Below are positions 24,389 through 33,361 of a stretch of 50,097 nt of DNA, one piece after another. The stretch is from Bryobacteraceae bacterium CoA2 C42 (GTDB lineage: Bacteria; Acidobacteriota; Terriglobia; Bryobacterales; Bryobacteraceae), in contig JAINDL010000066.1 of the NCBI GenBank assembly GCA_019931245.1, positions 1 to 50,097 of the forward strand, given 5' to 3'. A program made the position numbers and the translations under genes. Every line of letters starts with the position of its first letter. Position 1 is the stretch's first letter. The notes beneath the pieces were generated by a model. The model was not told the origin of the DNA. It was given only the letters and a program-made list of their open reading frames with translations, and ran no database searches.

Positions 24389-26329
24389 ATGGATAAGTAC
24401 TACCTCACTACCCCCATCTACTACGTCAACGCCGCCCCCCACATCGGGCACACCTACACCACCATCGCGGCCGACGTCATCAAACGCTACAAGCAGATGC
24501 AGGGCTTCGACGTCGTCCTCACCACCGGCACCGACGAACACGGCATCAAGATCCAGCGCTCGGCCGAAAAAGCGGGCCAGACGCCGGAGACCTTCACCAC
24601 CGCCGTCGCCAACGAATTCAGCGCCACCTGGCGTAAATTCGGCTTCGCCCTCGACCACGAGCAGCGCACCACCGATCCCAAGCACGCCGCCAACGTCCAG
24701 CGCCTCTTCAAAGACTGCCTCGCCAACGGCTACATCTACAAGGGCTCCTACACCGGCTACTACTCGGTCGTCAACGAAGCCTTCGTCCCGGACGCCAAGG
24801 AAGGCGACGTGGACCCGGAAACCGGCCAACCGCTCGAAAAAGTCACCGAAGAAAACTACTTTTTCAAACTCTCGGCCTTCCGCGAAAAACTCATCGCCCT
24901 CCACGAAAACAACCCGGATTTCCTCCAACCCGAAACCCGCCGCAACGAAGTCCTCGCCTTCCTCAAGCAGGACCTCGCCGACCTCTCCATCACCCGCACC
25001 ACCATCCGCTGGGGTATCCCGGTGCCGGACGAACCCGGCCACGTCTTCTACGTCTGGTTTGACGCCCTGATGGCCTACCACACGGCCGTGGCCGCAGAGG
25101 GCCGCTGGCCGGCCGACCTCCACCTCATCGGCAAAGAGATCGTCCGCTTCCACGCCGTCTACTGGCCGGCGTTTCTGATGGCCGCCGGCTGGGAGCTGCC
25201 CAAAAAGATCTTCGCCCACGGCTGGCTGCTCTTTGACAACAACAAAATGTCGAAGTCCCGCGGCAACATCGTCCGCCCGGAACCCATCCGCCAGGCGATA
25301 GGCGCCGACGCCCTGCGCTACTACCTCCTGCGCGAGATCGTCTTCGGCGCCGACGGCAACTTCGCCTACGATGCCATGGTCACCCGCTACAACGCCGACC
25401 TCGCCAACGGCCTCGGCAACCTGGCCAGCCGCACCCTCAGCATGATCCAGCAGTACCGCGGCAGCATTATCCCGGCCCCACCGGCCGCCGCGGCGCTCCC
25501 CCTTGCCAACAACATCGCCGCCGCCACCGCGGCCGCCATCGACGGCTACGAGAAGTTCGAGTTTTCAAAAGGTCTCGAGGCCATCTGGCAGCTCATCGGC
25601 GCCGCCGACAAGTACATCGTCGAACAGGCCCCCTGGAAACTCTTCAAGGCGAAAGAGGACGAAAAACTCAACGAAGTGTTGTACACCATTGCCGATGCCC
25701 TCCGCGCCGCCACGCTCCTGGCCGCCCCGGTCCTGCCCGAAAGCACGGGCAAAATCTGGCGGCTGCTCGGCTATGCCACGCCGCTCACCGCCGAACGCTT
25801 CGGCCAACTCGCAGCCGGCCAACTCCCCGCCGGCCAAACCATCCCGCCGGTCGAACCGGTCTTCCCGCGCCTCGAAATGCAGCCCACCATCGACAAAATC
25901 AACGAACTCGAAGAGATCGAAAAGGCCCGGCAGGATCTCCTGCTCGGCAAGACGCCCGAACCCGCCGCCCCGGCCGACCCCGGCGGCATCCCCCTCTCAA
26001 GCCAAATCACCATCGACGACTTCGTCAAAGTCGACCTCCGCGTCGGCCAGGTGAAGTTCGCCGAAAAGGTGAAGGGCTCCGACAAGCTGCTCCACATGAA
26101 AATCGACATCGGCGAAGCGGAGCCCCGCACCATCGTCGCCGGCATCTCGCAGGTCTACGATCCCGAATCGATGCTCGGCCGCAAAGTGGTCATCGTCGCC
26201 AACCTCGCCCCGCGCAAGCTCAAGGGCATCGAATCCCACGGCATGATCGTCGCCGCCTCCACGGCCGACGGCAAGCCCACCGTCGCCGGGTTCCTTGAGG
26301 ACGTGCCCGTCGGCGCCCGCCTCAAGTAA
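24389..26329 (+). CDS. metG: Methionyl-tRNA synthetase
   Basis: A 646-residue class I aminoacyl-tRNA synthetase charging tRNA-Met. The HIGH motif is at residues 18-21 and KMSKS at about 286. A C-terminal tRNA-binding OB domain (about 540-646: DDFVKVDLRVGQVKFAEKV, then GMIVAAS) is fused, as in many bacterial dimeric enzymes. The connective-peptide region reads GYYSVVNEAFV where zinc-binding versions have GxYCxxCE, so this looks like the zinc-free type. The start abuts the larC stop; the stop overlaps the tatD start by one base. Confidence 0.96.
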   Translation: MDKYYLTTPIYYVNAAPHIGHTYTTIAADVIKRYKQMQGFDVVLTTGTDEHGIKIQRSAEKAGQTPETFTTAVANEFSATWRKFGFALDHEQRTTDPKHAANVQRLFKDCLANGYIYKGSYTGYYSVVNEAFVPDAKEGDVDPETGQPLEKVTEENYFFKLSAFREKLIALHENNPDFLQPETRRNEVLAFLKQDLADLSITRTTIRWGIPVPDEPGHVFYVWFDALMAYHTAVAAEGRWPADLHLIGKEIVRFHAVYWPAFLMAAGWELPKKIFAHGWLLFDNNKMSKSRGNIVRPEPIRQAIGADALRYYLLREIVFGADGNFAYDAMVTRYNADLANGLGNLASRTLSMIQQYRGSIIPAPPAAAALPLANNIAAATAAAIDGYEKFEFSKGLEAIWQLIGAADKYIVEQAPWKLFKAKEDEKLNEVLYTIADALRAATLLAAPVLPESTGKIWRLLGYATPLTAERFGQLAAGQLPAGQTIPPVEPVFPRLEMQPTIDKINELEEIEKARQDLLLGKTPEPAAPADPGGIPLSSQITIDDFVKVDLRVGQVKFAEKVKGSDKLLHMKIDIGEAEPRTIVAGISQVYDPESMLGRKVVIVANLAPRKLKGIESHGMIVAASTADGKPTVAGFLEDVPVGARLK

Positions 26330-27123
26330 TGCTCATCGACTCCCACTGCCATCTCGATGGCGTCCGCTTCGCCGCCGACCGCGAAGCCGTCATCGAGCGG
26401 GCCCGCGCCGCCGGCGTCCGCCTGCTGCTCGCCATCGGCACCGGCGACGGCCCGCCGGATCTCGCCGTAGCCCTCCGCCTCGCCGAGGCCTACCCCTTCG
26501 TCTACGCCACCGCCGGCGTCCACCCCCACGACGCCGCCAAATGGACCCCCGAATGTATTCCGCAACTCCGGTCTCTGCTCGGGCATCGTAAAGTTGTGGG
26601 CCTAGGCGAAATCGGACTCGATTATCACTACGACTTCTCGCCGCGCGAGACGCAGCAGAGCGTGTTTTCCGCCCAGCTTCGCCTCGCGGCCGAAACCGGC
26701 AAACCCATCATCCTTCACACCCGCGAGGCCTGGTCCGACACGTTCGCCCTTCTTGCAGAGCACTGGACCCCCACCGGACGACCGGGCATCATGCACTGCT
26801 TCACCGGCGGCCCCGCCGAAGCCCAGCGCAGCCTCGACATGGGTTTCACCATCAGCTTTTCCGGCATCGTCACCTACACCAAGGCTCCCGAGGTGCAGGA
26901 GGCCGCGCGCATCACCCCGCTCGACCGGATTCTCGTCGAAACCGACTCGCCTTACCTCGCTCCCCTGCCCCACCGCGGCAAGCGCAACGAACCGGCCTTT
27001 GTCGTCGAAACGGCAAAAAAGATTGCCGAATTGAAGAATTTGAGTCTCGCCGACGTGGCCGCCGCCACCACGGCCAACTTTCTGCGGTTGTTCCCCGACG
27101 CGGCGGAAGGATACACTGGGTGA
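26329..27123 (+). CDS. tatD: TatD family metal-dependent hydrolase
   Basis: A 264-residue TatD/YcfH-type deoxyribonuclease-like hydrolase with a two-metal centre: DSHCHLD (His6, His8), VVGLGEIGLDYH (Glu ligand), PIILHTREA (His), GIMHCFTG (His) and VETDSPYLAP (Asp). These are the full set of ligands. TatD proteins act on 3' DNA ends and other phosphoesters. It often follows metG in bacterial genomes, as here with a one-base TAATG overlap. The product of translation is the common family length. Confidence 0.94.
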   Translation: MLIDSHCHLDGVRFAADREAVIERARAAGVRLLLAIGTGDGPPDLAVALRLAEAYPFVYATAGVHPHDAAKWTPECIPQLRSLLGHRKVVGLGEIGLDYHYDFSPRETQQSVFSAQLRLAAETGKPIILHTREAWSDTFALLAEHWTPTGRPGIMHCFTGGPAEAQRSLDMGFTISFSGIVTYTKAPEVQEAARITPLDRILVETDSPYLAPLPHRGKRNEPAFVVETAKKIAELKNLSLADVAAATTANFLRLFPDAAEGYTG

Positions 27124-27127
27124 TTCC

Positions 27128-28129
27128 ATGGGAATGAGCAAGCTTGGTCAGGCGTTAACGGCCCGCGAGATCTTCAAGCTTGTTGAAGCGGATTTGCGGC
27201 GCGTCGAAGAGAAGATGGGTCTCGAGTCCATCTCCTCGGTCGATGCCGTCACCGCCATCAACCGCCACTTGCAGCAGAGCGGCGGCAAGCGCCTGCGGCC
27301 CACCCTTGTGCTGCTCGCCTGTCAGCTGTTCGGCGAACCGAGCGAGGCGGCGGTAGCCATGGCGGCGGTGGTCGAGATGGTCCATACCGCCACGCTGGTG
27401 CACGACGATGTCATCGACGAGGCCAAAACCCGCCGTAGCCAGCCCTCGGCCAACGTCCTGTTCGGCAATCAGACCTCGGTGCTCGCCGGGGACTGGCTGT
27501 ACATGCAGGCGTTTCAAATCGCGCTGCGCTCCCGCAACTTCCGGGTGCTCGATCTGTTAATCGGCCTGACCCAGCTGATGGTCGAAGGAGAACTGCTTCA
27601 GTTGGAGCGGCTCGGCCGGCTCGAGATCTCCGAGGCCGACTACATGGAGCTGCTCGACCGCAAAACGGCCAGCCTGTTCAGCGTCTGCGCCCGCCTCGGC
27701 GCCATGGCCGGGGGCGCCGGCGAGGCCGACGAAGCCAAACTCGGCGAGTTTGCCTGGAATCTGGGCATCGCCTTTCAACTCGTCGACGATGTTCTCGACT
27801 TCACCTCCCGCGAAAAGGTGCTCGGCAAGCCGGTCGGCAACGACCTGCGCGAGGGCAAAGTCACCCTGCCGCTCATCTACGCCCTTGAAGACGCCACGCC
27901 CGCCGAGCGGCAGCAGGTGGAGACGGTCCTCCGGGAGCGCAGCTACGAATCGGTCTCCTTTGCCACGATCCTGGGCATCGTCATGCGCTACCGTGGCGTC
28001 GAACGGGCGATGGAGCGCGCCACGATCTTTACCGACCGCGCCCGCGTCCTGCTCCACCAGTTCCCCGACTCGCCCTACCAGCGGGCGCTGCTGAGCGTGA
28101 CCGATCTGGTCACCTCCCGCGATCATTAG
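27128..28129 (+). CDS. Polyprenyl (octaprenyl/heptaprenyl-type) diphosphate synthase
   Basis: A 333-residue trans-prenyltransferase that builds the isoprenoid chain of quinones. The two Asp-rich metal motifs are DDVID (93-97; a short-loop type) and DDVLD (220-224, preceded by FQ at 216-217), and GGKRLRPTL (52-60) binds substrate. It matches the IspB/HepT class. The alternative, a shorter-chain geranylgeranyl synthase, cannot be ruled out from sequence alone. Located 4 bp after tatD, so likely co-transcribed. Confidence 0.93.
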   Translation: MGMSKLGQALTAREIFKLVEADLRRVEEKMGLESISSVDAVTAINRHLQQSGGKRLRPTLVLLACQLFGEPSEAAVAMAAVVEMVHTATLVHDDVIDEAKTRRSQPSANVLFGNQTSVLAGDWLYMQAFQIALRSRNFRVLDLLIGLTQLMVEGELLQLERLGRLEISEADYMELLDRKTASLFSVCARLGAMAGGAGEADEAKLGEFAWNLGIAFQLVDDVLDFTSREKVLGKPVGNDLREGKVTLPLIYALEDATPAERQQVETVLRERSYESVSFATILGIVMRYRGVERAMERATIFTDRARVLLHQFPDSPYQRALLSVTDLVTSRDH

Positions 28130-28139
28130 GCCCCCCTGC

Positions 28140-28472
28140 ATGACCGAACTCGAACTGACGCCGCAACAGATCGAAGCCAGGCGCGAGGCGGGCGAATCGC
28201 TGTGCCTCATCGACTGCCGGGAGCCGGAAGAGTGGGCTCTGTGCCGGATCGAAGGCGCCAACCTGCTGTCGATGTACTCGGTGCCCGCCCATCTGCAGCA
28301 GTTGGATGCGCAGGCGGAGGAGACGCTGCTGGTGATCTACTGCCACCACGGCGTCCGTAGCCTGAACGTGGTGAACTGGCTCCGGGCGCAGGGCGTCGAC
28401 AACTGCGTTTCGATGATCGGCGGCATCGACCGCTGGAGCCGGGAAATAGACCCCTCCGTCCCCCGGTATTAG
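28140..28472 (+). CDS. Rhodanese-like domain protein
   Basis: A 110-residue single rhodanese domain. The active-site loop has the catalytic Cys68 in IYCHHGVRS, followed by the typical GVDNCVSMIGGIDRW (GGxxxW) end, and the N-terminal segment LCLIDCREPEEW. Such small proteins transfer sulfane sulfur or act as sulfur carriers. It follows the polyprenyl synthase by 10 bp, close enough for co-transcription. The biological acceptor is unknown. Confidence 0.93.
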   Translation: MTELELTPQQIEARREAGESLCLIDCREPEEWALCRIEGANLLSMYSVPAHLQQLDAQAEETLLVIYCHHGVRSLNVVNWLRAQGVDNCVSMIGGIDRWSREIDPSVPRY

Positions 28473-28561
28473 CTATGGCGGGCAAAGCCGGCGGGGGCCA
28501 AGCGCCCGAACGTCATCAGCCAACGGCCGGCCATCGAGTGCGCGTTCCCAAATTTTGACCA

Positions 28562-28790
28562 TTCGACAACCCGTGAGCCCGGTCCGCTCTCGCGGCCGGA
28601 ACAGACAGACTCCCCAGCCCCGGCGGCCAACCGCCCACAGCCAGCCAGCAAAAGCCACTGTCCAAATGTAGGCAGTTCGACAACCCGTGAGCCCGGTCCG
28701 CTCTCGCGGCCGGAACAGACAGACTCCCCAGCCCCGGCGGCCAACCGCCGACGGCCAACCAGCGTAAGCGACTGTCCAAATTTGGACGCG
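28562..28790. repeat. 114-bp tandem repeat, two copies, with internal hairpin
   Basis: A 74-bp stretch at 28562-28635 recurs exactly at 28676-28749, an offset of 114 bp, and similarity continues into ACTGTCCAAAT at about 28656-28666 and 28770-28780. The word CCAAAT appears at each unit boundary, including before the first copy. Each copy contains a GC-rich stem: CCGG, bulged T, CCGC, loop TCTC, then GCGGCCGG (28579-28599 and 28693-28713). The 412-bp gap 28473-28884 holds no gene I can support. Minus-strand reading frames exist across the repeat but are a consequence of its composition. Confidence 0.8.
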
Positions 28791-28884
28791 GCGCCAATTC
28801 ATGCGCCCTTGGTTCGCGGTAACCGGAGGCCCTCACCCTCTACCCGGCAACGCCCTCCTACCCAAGGGATTAGACTGGTATGTC

Positions 28885-30291
28885 ATGAATCGCCGCTCCT
28901 TTCTCTCCACCCTCGGCGCCGCCGCGGCGCAGGCCCAAACCTCCGCCCCGCCCAATATCCTCTTCATCCTGGCCGACGATCTCGGCTACGGCGATCTCGG
29001 CTGTTACGGCCAACGGCACATCCCCACCCCGCACATCGACAAGCTCGCCGCCGGCGGACTCCGCTTCACCGACGCCTACGCCGGCTGCACCGTCTGCGCC
29101 CCCTCCCGCAGCGTGCTCATGACCGGCAAACACACCGGCCACACCTCCGTCCGGGCCAACAGCGGCGGCGTCCCCCTGCTGCCCGAAGACATCACCGTCG
29201 CCGAGGTGCTCCACACCGCGGGCTACAAGACCGGCTGCTTCGGCAAGTGGGGTTTGGGCGACAAAGATACCACCGGCGTCCCCACCCGCCAGGGCTTCGA
29301 CGCCTTCCACGGCGTCCTGCACCAGATCCACGCGCACTTCCACTACCCCGGTTACTTCTTCGACGGCGAAAACATCGAGGAAGCGCCCCGCGGCCCCGCC
29401 TATACCTACACCACCTACACCAGCGATATCGCGGCGTCCTCCGCCGAAGGCTTCATCCGGCAGTACGCCCGGCAGAAAACCCCCTTCTTCTGCTATCTCC
29501 CGGTCACCCTGCCCCACCTCGAATTGATCGCCCCCCGGGAAAAGATGGAGCAGTTCGACGGCAAGATCGCCGAAGACGGACCCTACCTCGATCCCCGCAG
29601 TCACTACGCCAACCAGGCCAAACCCCGGACGGCCTACGCCGCCATGATCTCCCGGCTCGACGATTACGTCGGCCGGCTGATGGAACTGCTCGAAACGGAG
29701 AAGGTGGCCGCCAATACGATCGTTTTCTTTTGCAGCGACAACGGTTCGGCGACACCCATCTGGAACGACGGTGGCTTCTTCAACTCCTCCGGCCCGCTGC
29801 GCGGCCACAAAACCACCTTCTACGAAGGTGGCATCCGGACGCCGATGATCGTGCACTGGAAGGGCCGCATCAAGCCCGGGGTGAGCTCGTTTCCCTGGAT
29901 GTTTCAGGATGTGCTGCCCACGCTGGCCGAACTGGCCCGCGCCACCCCGCCCAAGGATATCGACGGGATCTCCATCGTCCCCACCCTGCTCGGCACCGGC
30001 AAGCAGGCCCGGCACGACTATCTGTACTGGGAGCTTCCGCGGCACTATCCCGTCAGTGGAAACTTCGCCGAAGAGACCCCGCGGCAGGCCGTCCGCCAGG
30101 GCAAATGGAAGGCCGTCCGCCCGGAAGCCAACGGGCCGCTCGAGCTCTATGATTTGAGCAACGACCCCGGCGAACGCAGCAACGTCGCCGCCCGGAACCC
30201 CGCGGTCGTCGCCCAAATGGAGGCCATCTGCAAGGCCGCCCGGACCCCGCCGCGCAAGCAGCCCCAGCCCGTGAACCTGCAGTGGAAGTGA
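28885..30291 (+). CDS. Secreted arylsulfatase-type sulfatase
   Basis: A 468-residue type I sulfatase, an exported enzyme that removes sulfate from organic substrates. The start at 28885 gives MNRRSFLSTLGAAAAQAQ, an RR-containing Tat-like signal; the longer frame from 28801 adds 28 poorly protein-like residues. The formylglycine precursor is Cys71 in CAPSR (71-75), preceded by metal ligands ADDLGYGD (30-37). FFCSDNGSATP, and PLRGHKTTFYEGGIRTP (about 310-325), are typical late motifs. Length fits N-acetylglucosamine-6-sulfatase/arylsulfatase A relatives. No maturase is in the window. Confidence 0.93.
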   Translation: MNRRSFLSTLGAAAAQAQTSAPPNILFILADDLGYGDLGCYGQRHIPTPHIDKLAAGGLRFTDAYAGCTVCAPSRSVLMTGKHTGHTSVRANSGGVPLLPEDITVAEVLHTAGYKTGCFGKWGLGDKDTTGVPTRQGFDAFHGVLHQIHAHFHYPGYFFDGENIEEAPRGPAYTYTTYTSDIAASSAEGFIRQYARQKTPFFCYLPVTLPHLELIAPREKMEQFDGKIAEDGPYLDPRSHYANQAKPRTAYAAMISRLDDYVGRLMELLETEKVAANTIVFFCSDNGSATPIWNDGGFFNSSGPLRGHKTTFYEGGIRTPMIVHWKGRIKPGVSSFPWMFQDVLPTLAELARATPPKDIDGISIVPTLLGTGKQARHDYLYWELPRHYPVSGNFAEETPRQAVRQGKWKAVRPEANGPLELYDLSNDPGERSNVAARNPAVVAQMEAICKAARTPPRKQPQPVNLQWK

Positions 30292-30338
30292 CCCCCGCTT
30301 GTGACAAATAGTATAATCCCTAGTGAGAATTAGGGATT
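30288..30338 (+). promoter_or_regulatory. Promoter plus inverted-repeat operator before the Rrf2 gene
   Basis: A TATAAT box lies at 30312-30317, with a weak candidate -35 element (GTGACC) at 30288-30293, 18 bp upstream. The inverted repeat AATCCCTA (30315-30322) and TAGGGATT (30331-30338), with an 8-base spacer, overlaps the -10 box, so a bound repressor would block transcription. Its place directly before the Rrf2 gene suggests autoregulation of the Rrf2-cysK unit. The palindrome is perfect in both 8-base arms. Confidence 0.7.
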
Positions 30339-30377
30339 GCGGCTTCATCCCCCCGCGACCCGCTCGAACAGGTACAA

Positions 30378-30806
30378 ATGACGATCTCGGTGAAAGGCGA
30401 ATACGCATTGCACGCCCTGTTTGACTTGGCCGCCCAGGGCGGCGCCACGCCCATCAAGATCGCCGACATCGCCCGCCGCCAGAAGATTCCGCAGAAGTTT
30501 CTCGAACTGATTCTCGCCGGCCTCAAGCAGGGCGGCTTTGTCGAATCGCGGCGGGGCGCCGATGGCGGCTATCTGCTCGCCCGGGCGCCGGAAACGATCA
30601 CCGTGGGTGAGGTGATCCGGCATGTCGACGGGGGCAAGGGCGCCCCGCCGGGCGCCGTCAAGCGTCGCGGAGAGACTCCGTTTTCCGAAATGTGGCACCG
30701 GGTGGACCGGGCCATCTCCGAAGTGATTGATCAAACCAGCCTCGCCGATCTCACGCTGCGCTGGAAGGAACGCCAAGGCAAGTACATTCCCAACTGGGAT
30801 ATCTAA
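30378..30806 (+). CDS. Rrf2 family transcriptional regulator, CymR-like
   Basis: A 142-residue Rrf2 winged-helix regulator. It has [16 protein letters not shown], the recognition helix region [30 protein letters not shown] and the wing [11 protein letters not shown]. There is no cysteine anywhere in the protein, so it cannot bind the Fe-S cluster of IscR or NsrR. CymR in Bacillus is also an Rrf2 protein that lacks a cluster and works with CysK. Here a cysK gene follows by 19 bp, so a cysteine-status regulator is likely (inference). Confidence 0.88.
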   Translation: MTISVKGEYALHALFDLAAQGGATPIKIADIARRQKIPQKFLELILAGLKQGGFVESRRGADGGYLLARAPETITVGEVIRHVDGGKGAPPGAVKRRGETPFSEMWHRVDRAISEVIDQTSLADLTLRWKERQGKYIPNWDI

Positions 30807-30825
30807 TTTCGAAGGAAGTGCAACG

Positions 30826-31779
<954 letters not shown>

Positions 31780-31793
31780 CGGCTATGAAGCGA

Positions 31794-31830
31794 ACGGGCG
31801 CGTAACTTTAGGTTTGGGATGCGCGCCCGT
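31794..31830. repeat. GC-rich inverted repeat after cysK
   Basis: ACGGGCGCG (31794-31802) pairs with CGCGCCCGT (31822-31830) with a 19-base loop. It follows the cysK stop by 15 bp and precedes the stronger terminator at 31857. No T-run follows, so on its own it is not a convincing terminator; it may stabilise the 3' end. Confidence 0.6.
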
Positions 31831-31856
31831 CCTTCGTAACGGGGATTTAAATAAAC

Positions 31857-31903
31857 AGCGCCGGCCGGATGCCAGAGGTTACCCGCCGGCGCTTTTTATT
31901 TTT
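31857..31903 (+). terminator. Intrinsic terminator after cysK
   Basis: Perfect 9-bp stem AGCGCCGGC (31857-31865) with GCCGGCGCT (31885-31893), 19-base loop, followed by TTTTATTTTT. It would end the Rrf2-cysK transcript before the DUF72 promoter at 31955. Confidence 0.9.
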
Positions 31904-31954
31904 GAGGAAAGGATGCCCCGCCAGTGAAGGCGAATAAGAGGCGAATCTTTTTCC

Positions 31955-31983
31955 TTGACGGGCGACGCAATCTGCTTTATTCT
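31955..31983 (+). promoter_or_regulatory. Sigma70-type promoter for the DUF72 gene
   Basis: TTGACG (31955-31960) and TATTCT (31978-31983) with an ideal 17-bp spacer, lying after the cysK terminator and 39 bp before the DUF72 start codon. The region is noticeably less GC-rich than its surroundings. Confidence 0.75.
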
Positions 31984-32021
31984 GGGGGCGAATAAAAAGC
32001 AAAGCTATTCCGAGGCTGCCC

Positions 32022-32915
32022 ATGACCCCTTTTTCTCTGGACTCCGAACTGTTGTTGCCTGCCCGCACGCCGGTGCTGGTTGGCCCCTCCGGCTGGAACT
32101 TTTCGCATTGGGAAGGGGTGATCTATCCGGCGGGGAGGCCGAAGGGTTTCCACGCGCTGGAGTTTATCGCCGAGCGGTTCGACGCGGTGGAGATTCCGGC
32201 GAGTTTTGAGTCCTACCCGCGGCCGGAAGTGGTGAAGTACTGGCTGGACAAGAGCGCCTGCAACCCGCGGTTTCAGTTTGTGGCCCGGCTGCACCGGCAG
32301 TTTACGCACGAACGTCGGCTGGATGTGCCTTCGGTGGAGGCGTTTTGCGCGGCGCTGCGACCGCTGCGCCGCGCGGGAAAGCTCGGGGCGGTGCTGATGA
32401 CCTTTCCCTGGTCGTTCCGCTTCACGCAGGAAAACCGGGACTACTTTATCCAGGTGCGCCGGACGTTTGCCGAGTTTCCGCTGGTGGCGGAGATGCGGCA
32501 CGAGAGTTGGGCGTGTCCGGAGGCGATCGGGACGTTGATCGACCATCGGGTGGGGTTTGCCAACATTGACCAGCCGGAGCATGTGCGGGCGATGGGTCCG
32601 ACGGCGCATTTGACGTCGGCAATCGGCTACACGCGGCTGCACGGCAAGCAGCGACCGGACTGGTATGTGGACTTCGACGAGCGGTTGCCGTCGCGGGGCC
32701 CGGGCTACCGGTACTCGGTGGCGGAGTTGGATCAGTGGCAGGTCCGAGTGCAGGATGTGGCGGCTTTCGCCGACCGGTCGTTCGTGTTTTTCACGAACGA
32801 TGCCGGTGGGCAATCGTTCTGGAACGCGCTGGCGATGAAGCAGCGTTTTGCCCTGCCGAAGCGGCAGGCGGCACGTACCGAGGGACCCCTACTGCGGCAT
32901 CTGGCGATGGCGTAA
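32022..32915 (+). CDS. DUF72 (YecE-like) protein
   Basis: A 297-residue protein of the DUF72 TIM-barrel-like family. It has the typical N-terminal VGPSGWNFSHWEGVIYP and FDAVEIPASFESYPRPEVVKYW, VAEMRHESW in the middle, and TRLHGKQRPDW with a late FVFFTNDAGG (FxNN-like) end. The family's biochemistry is not established. The gene has its own promoter (31955) and is followed by a small hypothetical gene after 26 bp. No membrane segment or signal is visible. Confidence 0.9.
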   Translation: MTPFSLDSELLLPARTPVLVGPSGWNFSHWEGVIYPAGRPKGFHALEFIAERFDAVEIPASFESYPRPEVVKYWLDKSACNPRFQFVARLHRQFTHERRLDVPSVEAFCAALRPLRRAGKLGAVLMTFPWSFRFTQENRDYFIQVRRTFAEFPLVAEMRHESWACPEAIGTLIDHRVGFANIDQPEHVRAMGPTAHLTSAIGYTRLHGKQRPDWYVDFDERLPSRGPGYRYSVAELDQWQVRVQDVAAFADRSFVFFTNDAGGQSFWNALAMKQRFALPKRQAARTEGPLLRHLAMA

Positions 32916-32941
32916 GATGTTCGTGGAGGATTGTCCCGAAT

Positions 32942-33232
32942 ATGGCCATGACTTACGAAACCGCGCAGCTGCGGAACGCCTGCGAAGCGGATCAGAGCAT
33001 TTTGAACAAGCTGACCGAAGTACGTACCCGAGCCCCCGGCTACGGCACACCCGGTCCGTCAGCGCTTGACCCACACGCGAAACACGCGCATTTGACGAAC
33101 GATACCGGCATCGCCTGGGTCTACCAGGGACAAAACGGGGTCAATCAACACATCCTGGCGCTCGGCCGGAAGAAAGACAATGCCAAGCCCGGTAACAGCG
33201 GGTACGCTTGGGACAAATTCGGCAATATCTGA
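32942..33232 (+). CDS. Small hypothetical protein
   Basis: A 96-residue protein I do not recognise. It begins MAMTYETAQLRNACEADQ, with a helical first half, and has a polar, Gly/Asn/Lys-rich second half (TGIAWVYQGQNGVNQHILALGRKKD). The start at 32942 has GGAGG about 12 bases upstream, a little far; the longer frame from 32735 overlaps the DUF72 gene. It has no signal peptide, membrane helix or Cys pair. Charge balance and a plausible fold make it more likely coding than not. The basic C-terminal region could bind nucleic acid, but this is a guess. Confidence 0.55.
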   Translation: MAMTYETAQLRNACEADQSILNKLTEVRTRAPGYGTPGPSALDPHAKHAHLTNDTGIAWVYQGQNGVNQHILALGRKKDNAKPGNSGYAWDKFGNI

Positions 33233-33238
33233 GAATCT

Positions 33239-33313
33239 TGGTAGCGCTAAGGAGAATTGAACTCCTGCCTGGGCCTTGAGAGGGCCCCGTCCTAACCACT
33301 AGACGATAGCGCC
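33239..33313 (-). tRNA. tRNA-Glu (CTC)
   Basis: A 75-base tRNA on the minus strand. The acceptor stem pairs GGCGCTA with TAGCGCT (first pair a G-U), followed by discriminator A and encoded CCA (33239-33241). The anticodon stem GGGCC/GGCCC closes a CTCTCAA loop, giving anticodon CTC (33278-33280), which reads GAG for glutamate. The T arm contains GTTCAAT. It lies between a hypothetical gene and the U32 peptidase gene; a small hairpin TACCC/GGGTA (33320-33333) precedes its 5' end. Confidence 0.95.
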
Positions 33314-33361
33314 ACGCGTTACCCTTTAGGGTATCACAAGGCGGGGCGCTATCCTAGAGGG

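Noticed and set aside
28562-28790. CRISPR array
   Set aside because: Only two copies, a 114-bp period and a 74-bp identical core; repeats and spacers of a CRISPR are much shorter.
28469-28802. Minus-strand frames across the 114-bp repeat
   Set aside because: The repeated peptide (SVCSGRESGPGSRVVE) follows from the DNA repeat, and frames stay open on more than one reading frame, which is not what real coding would show.
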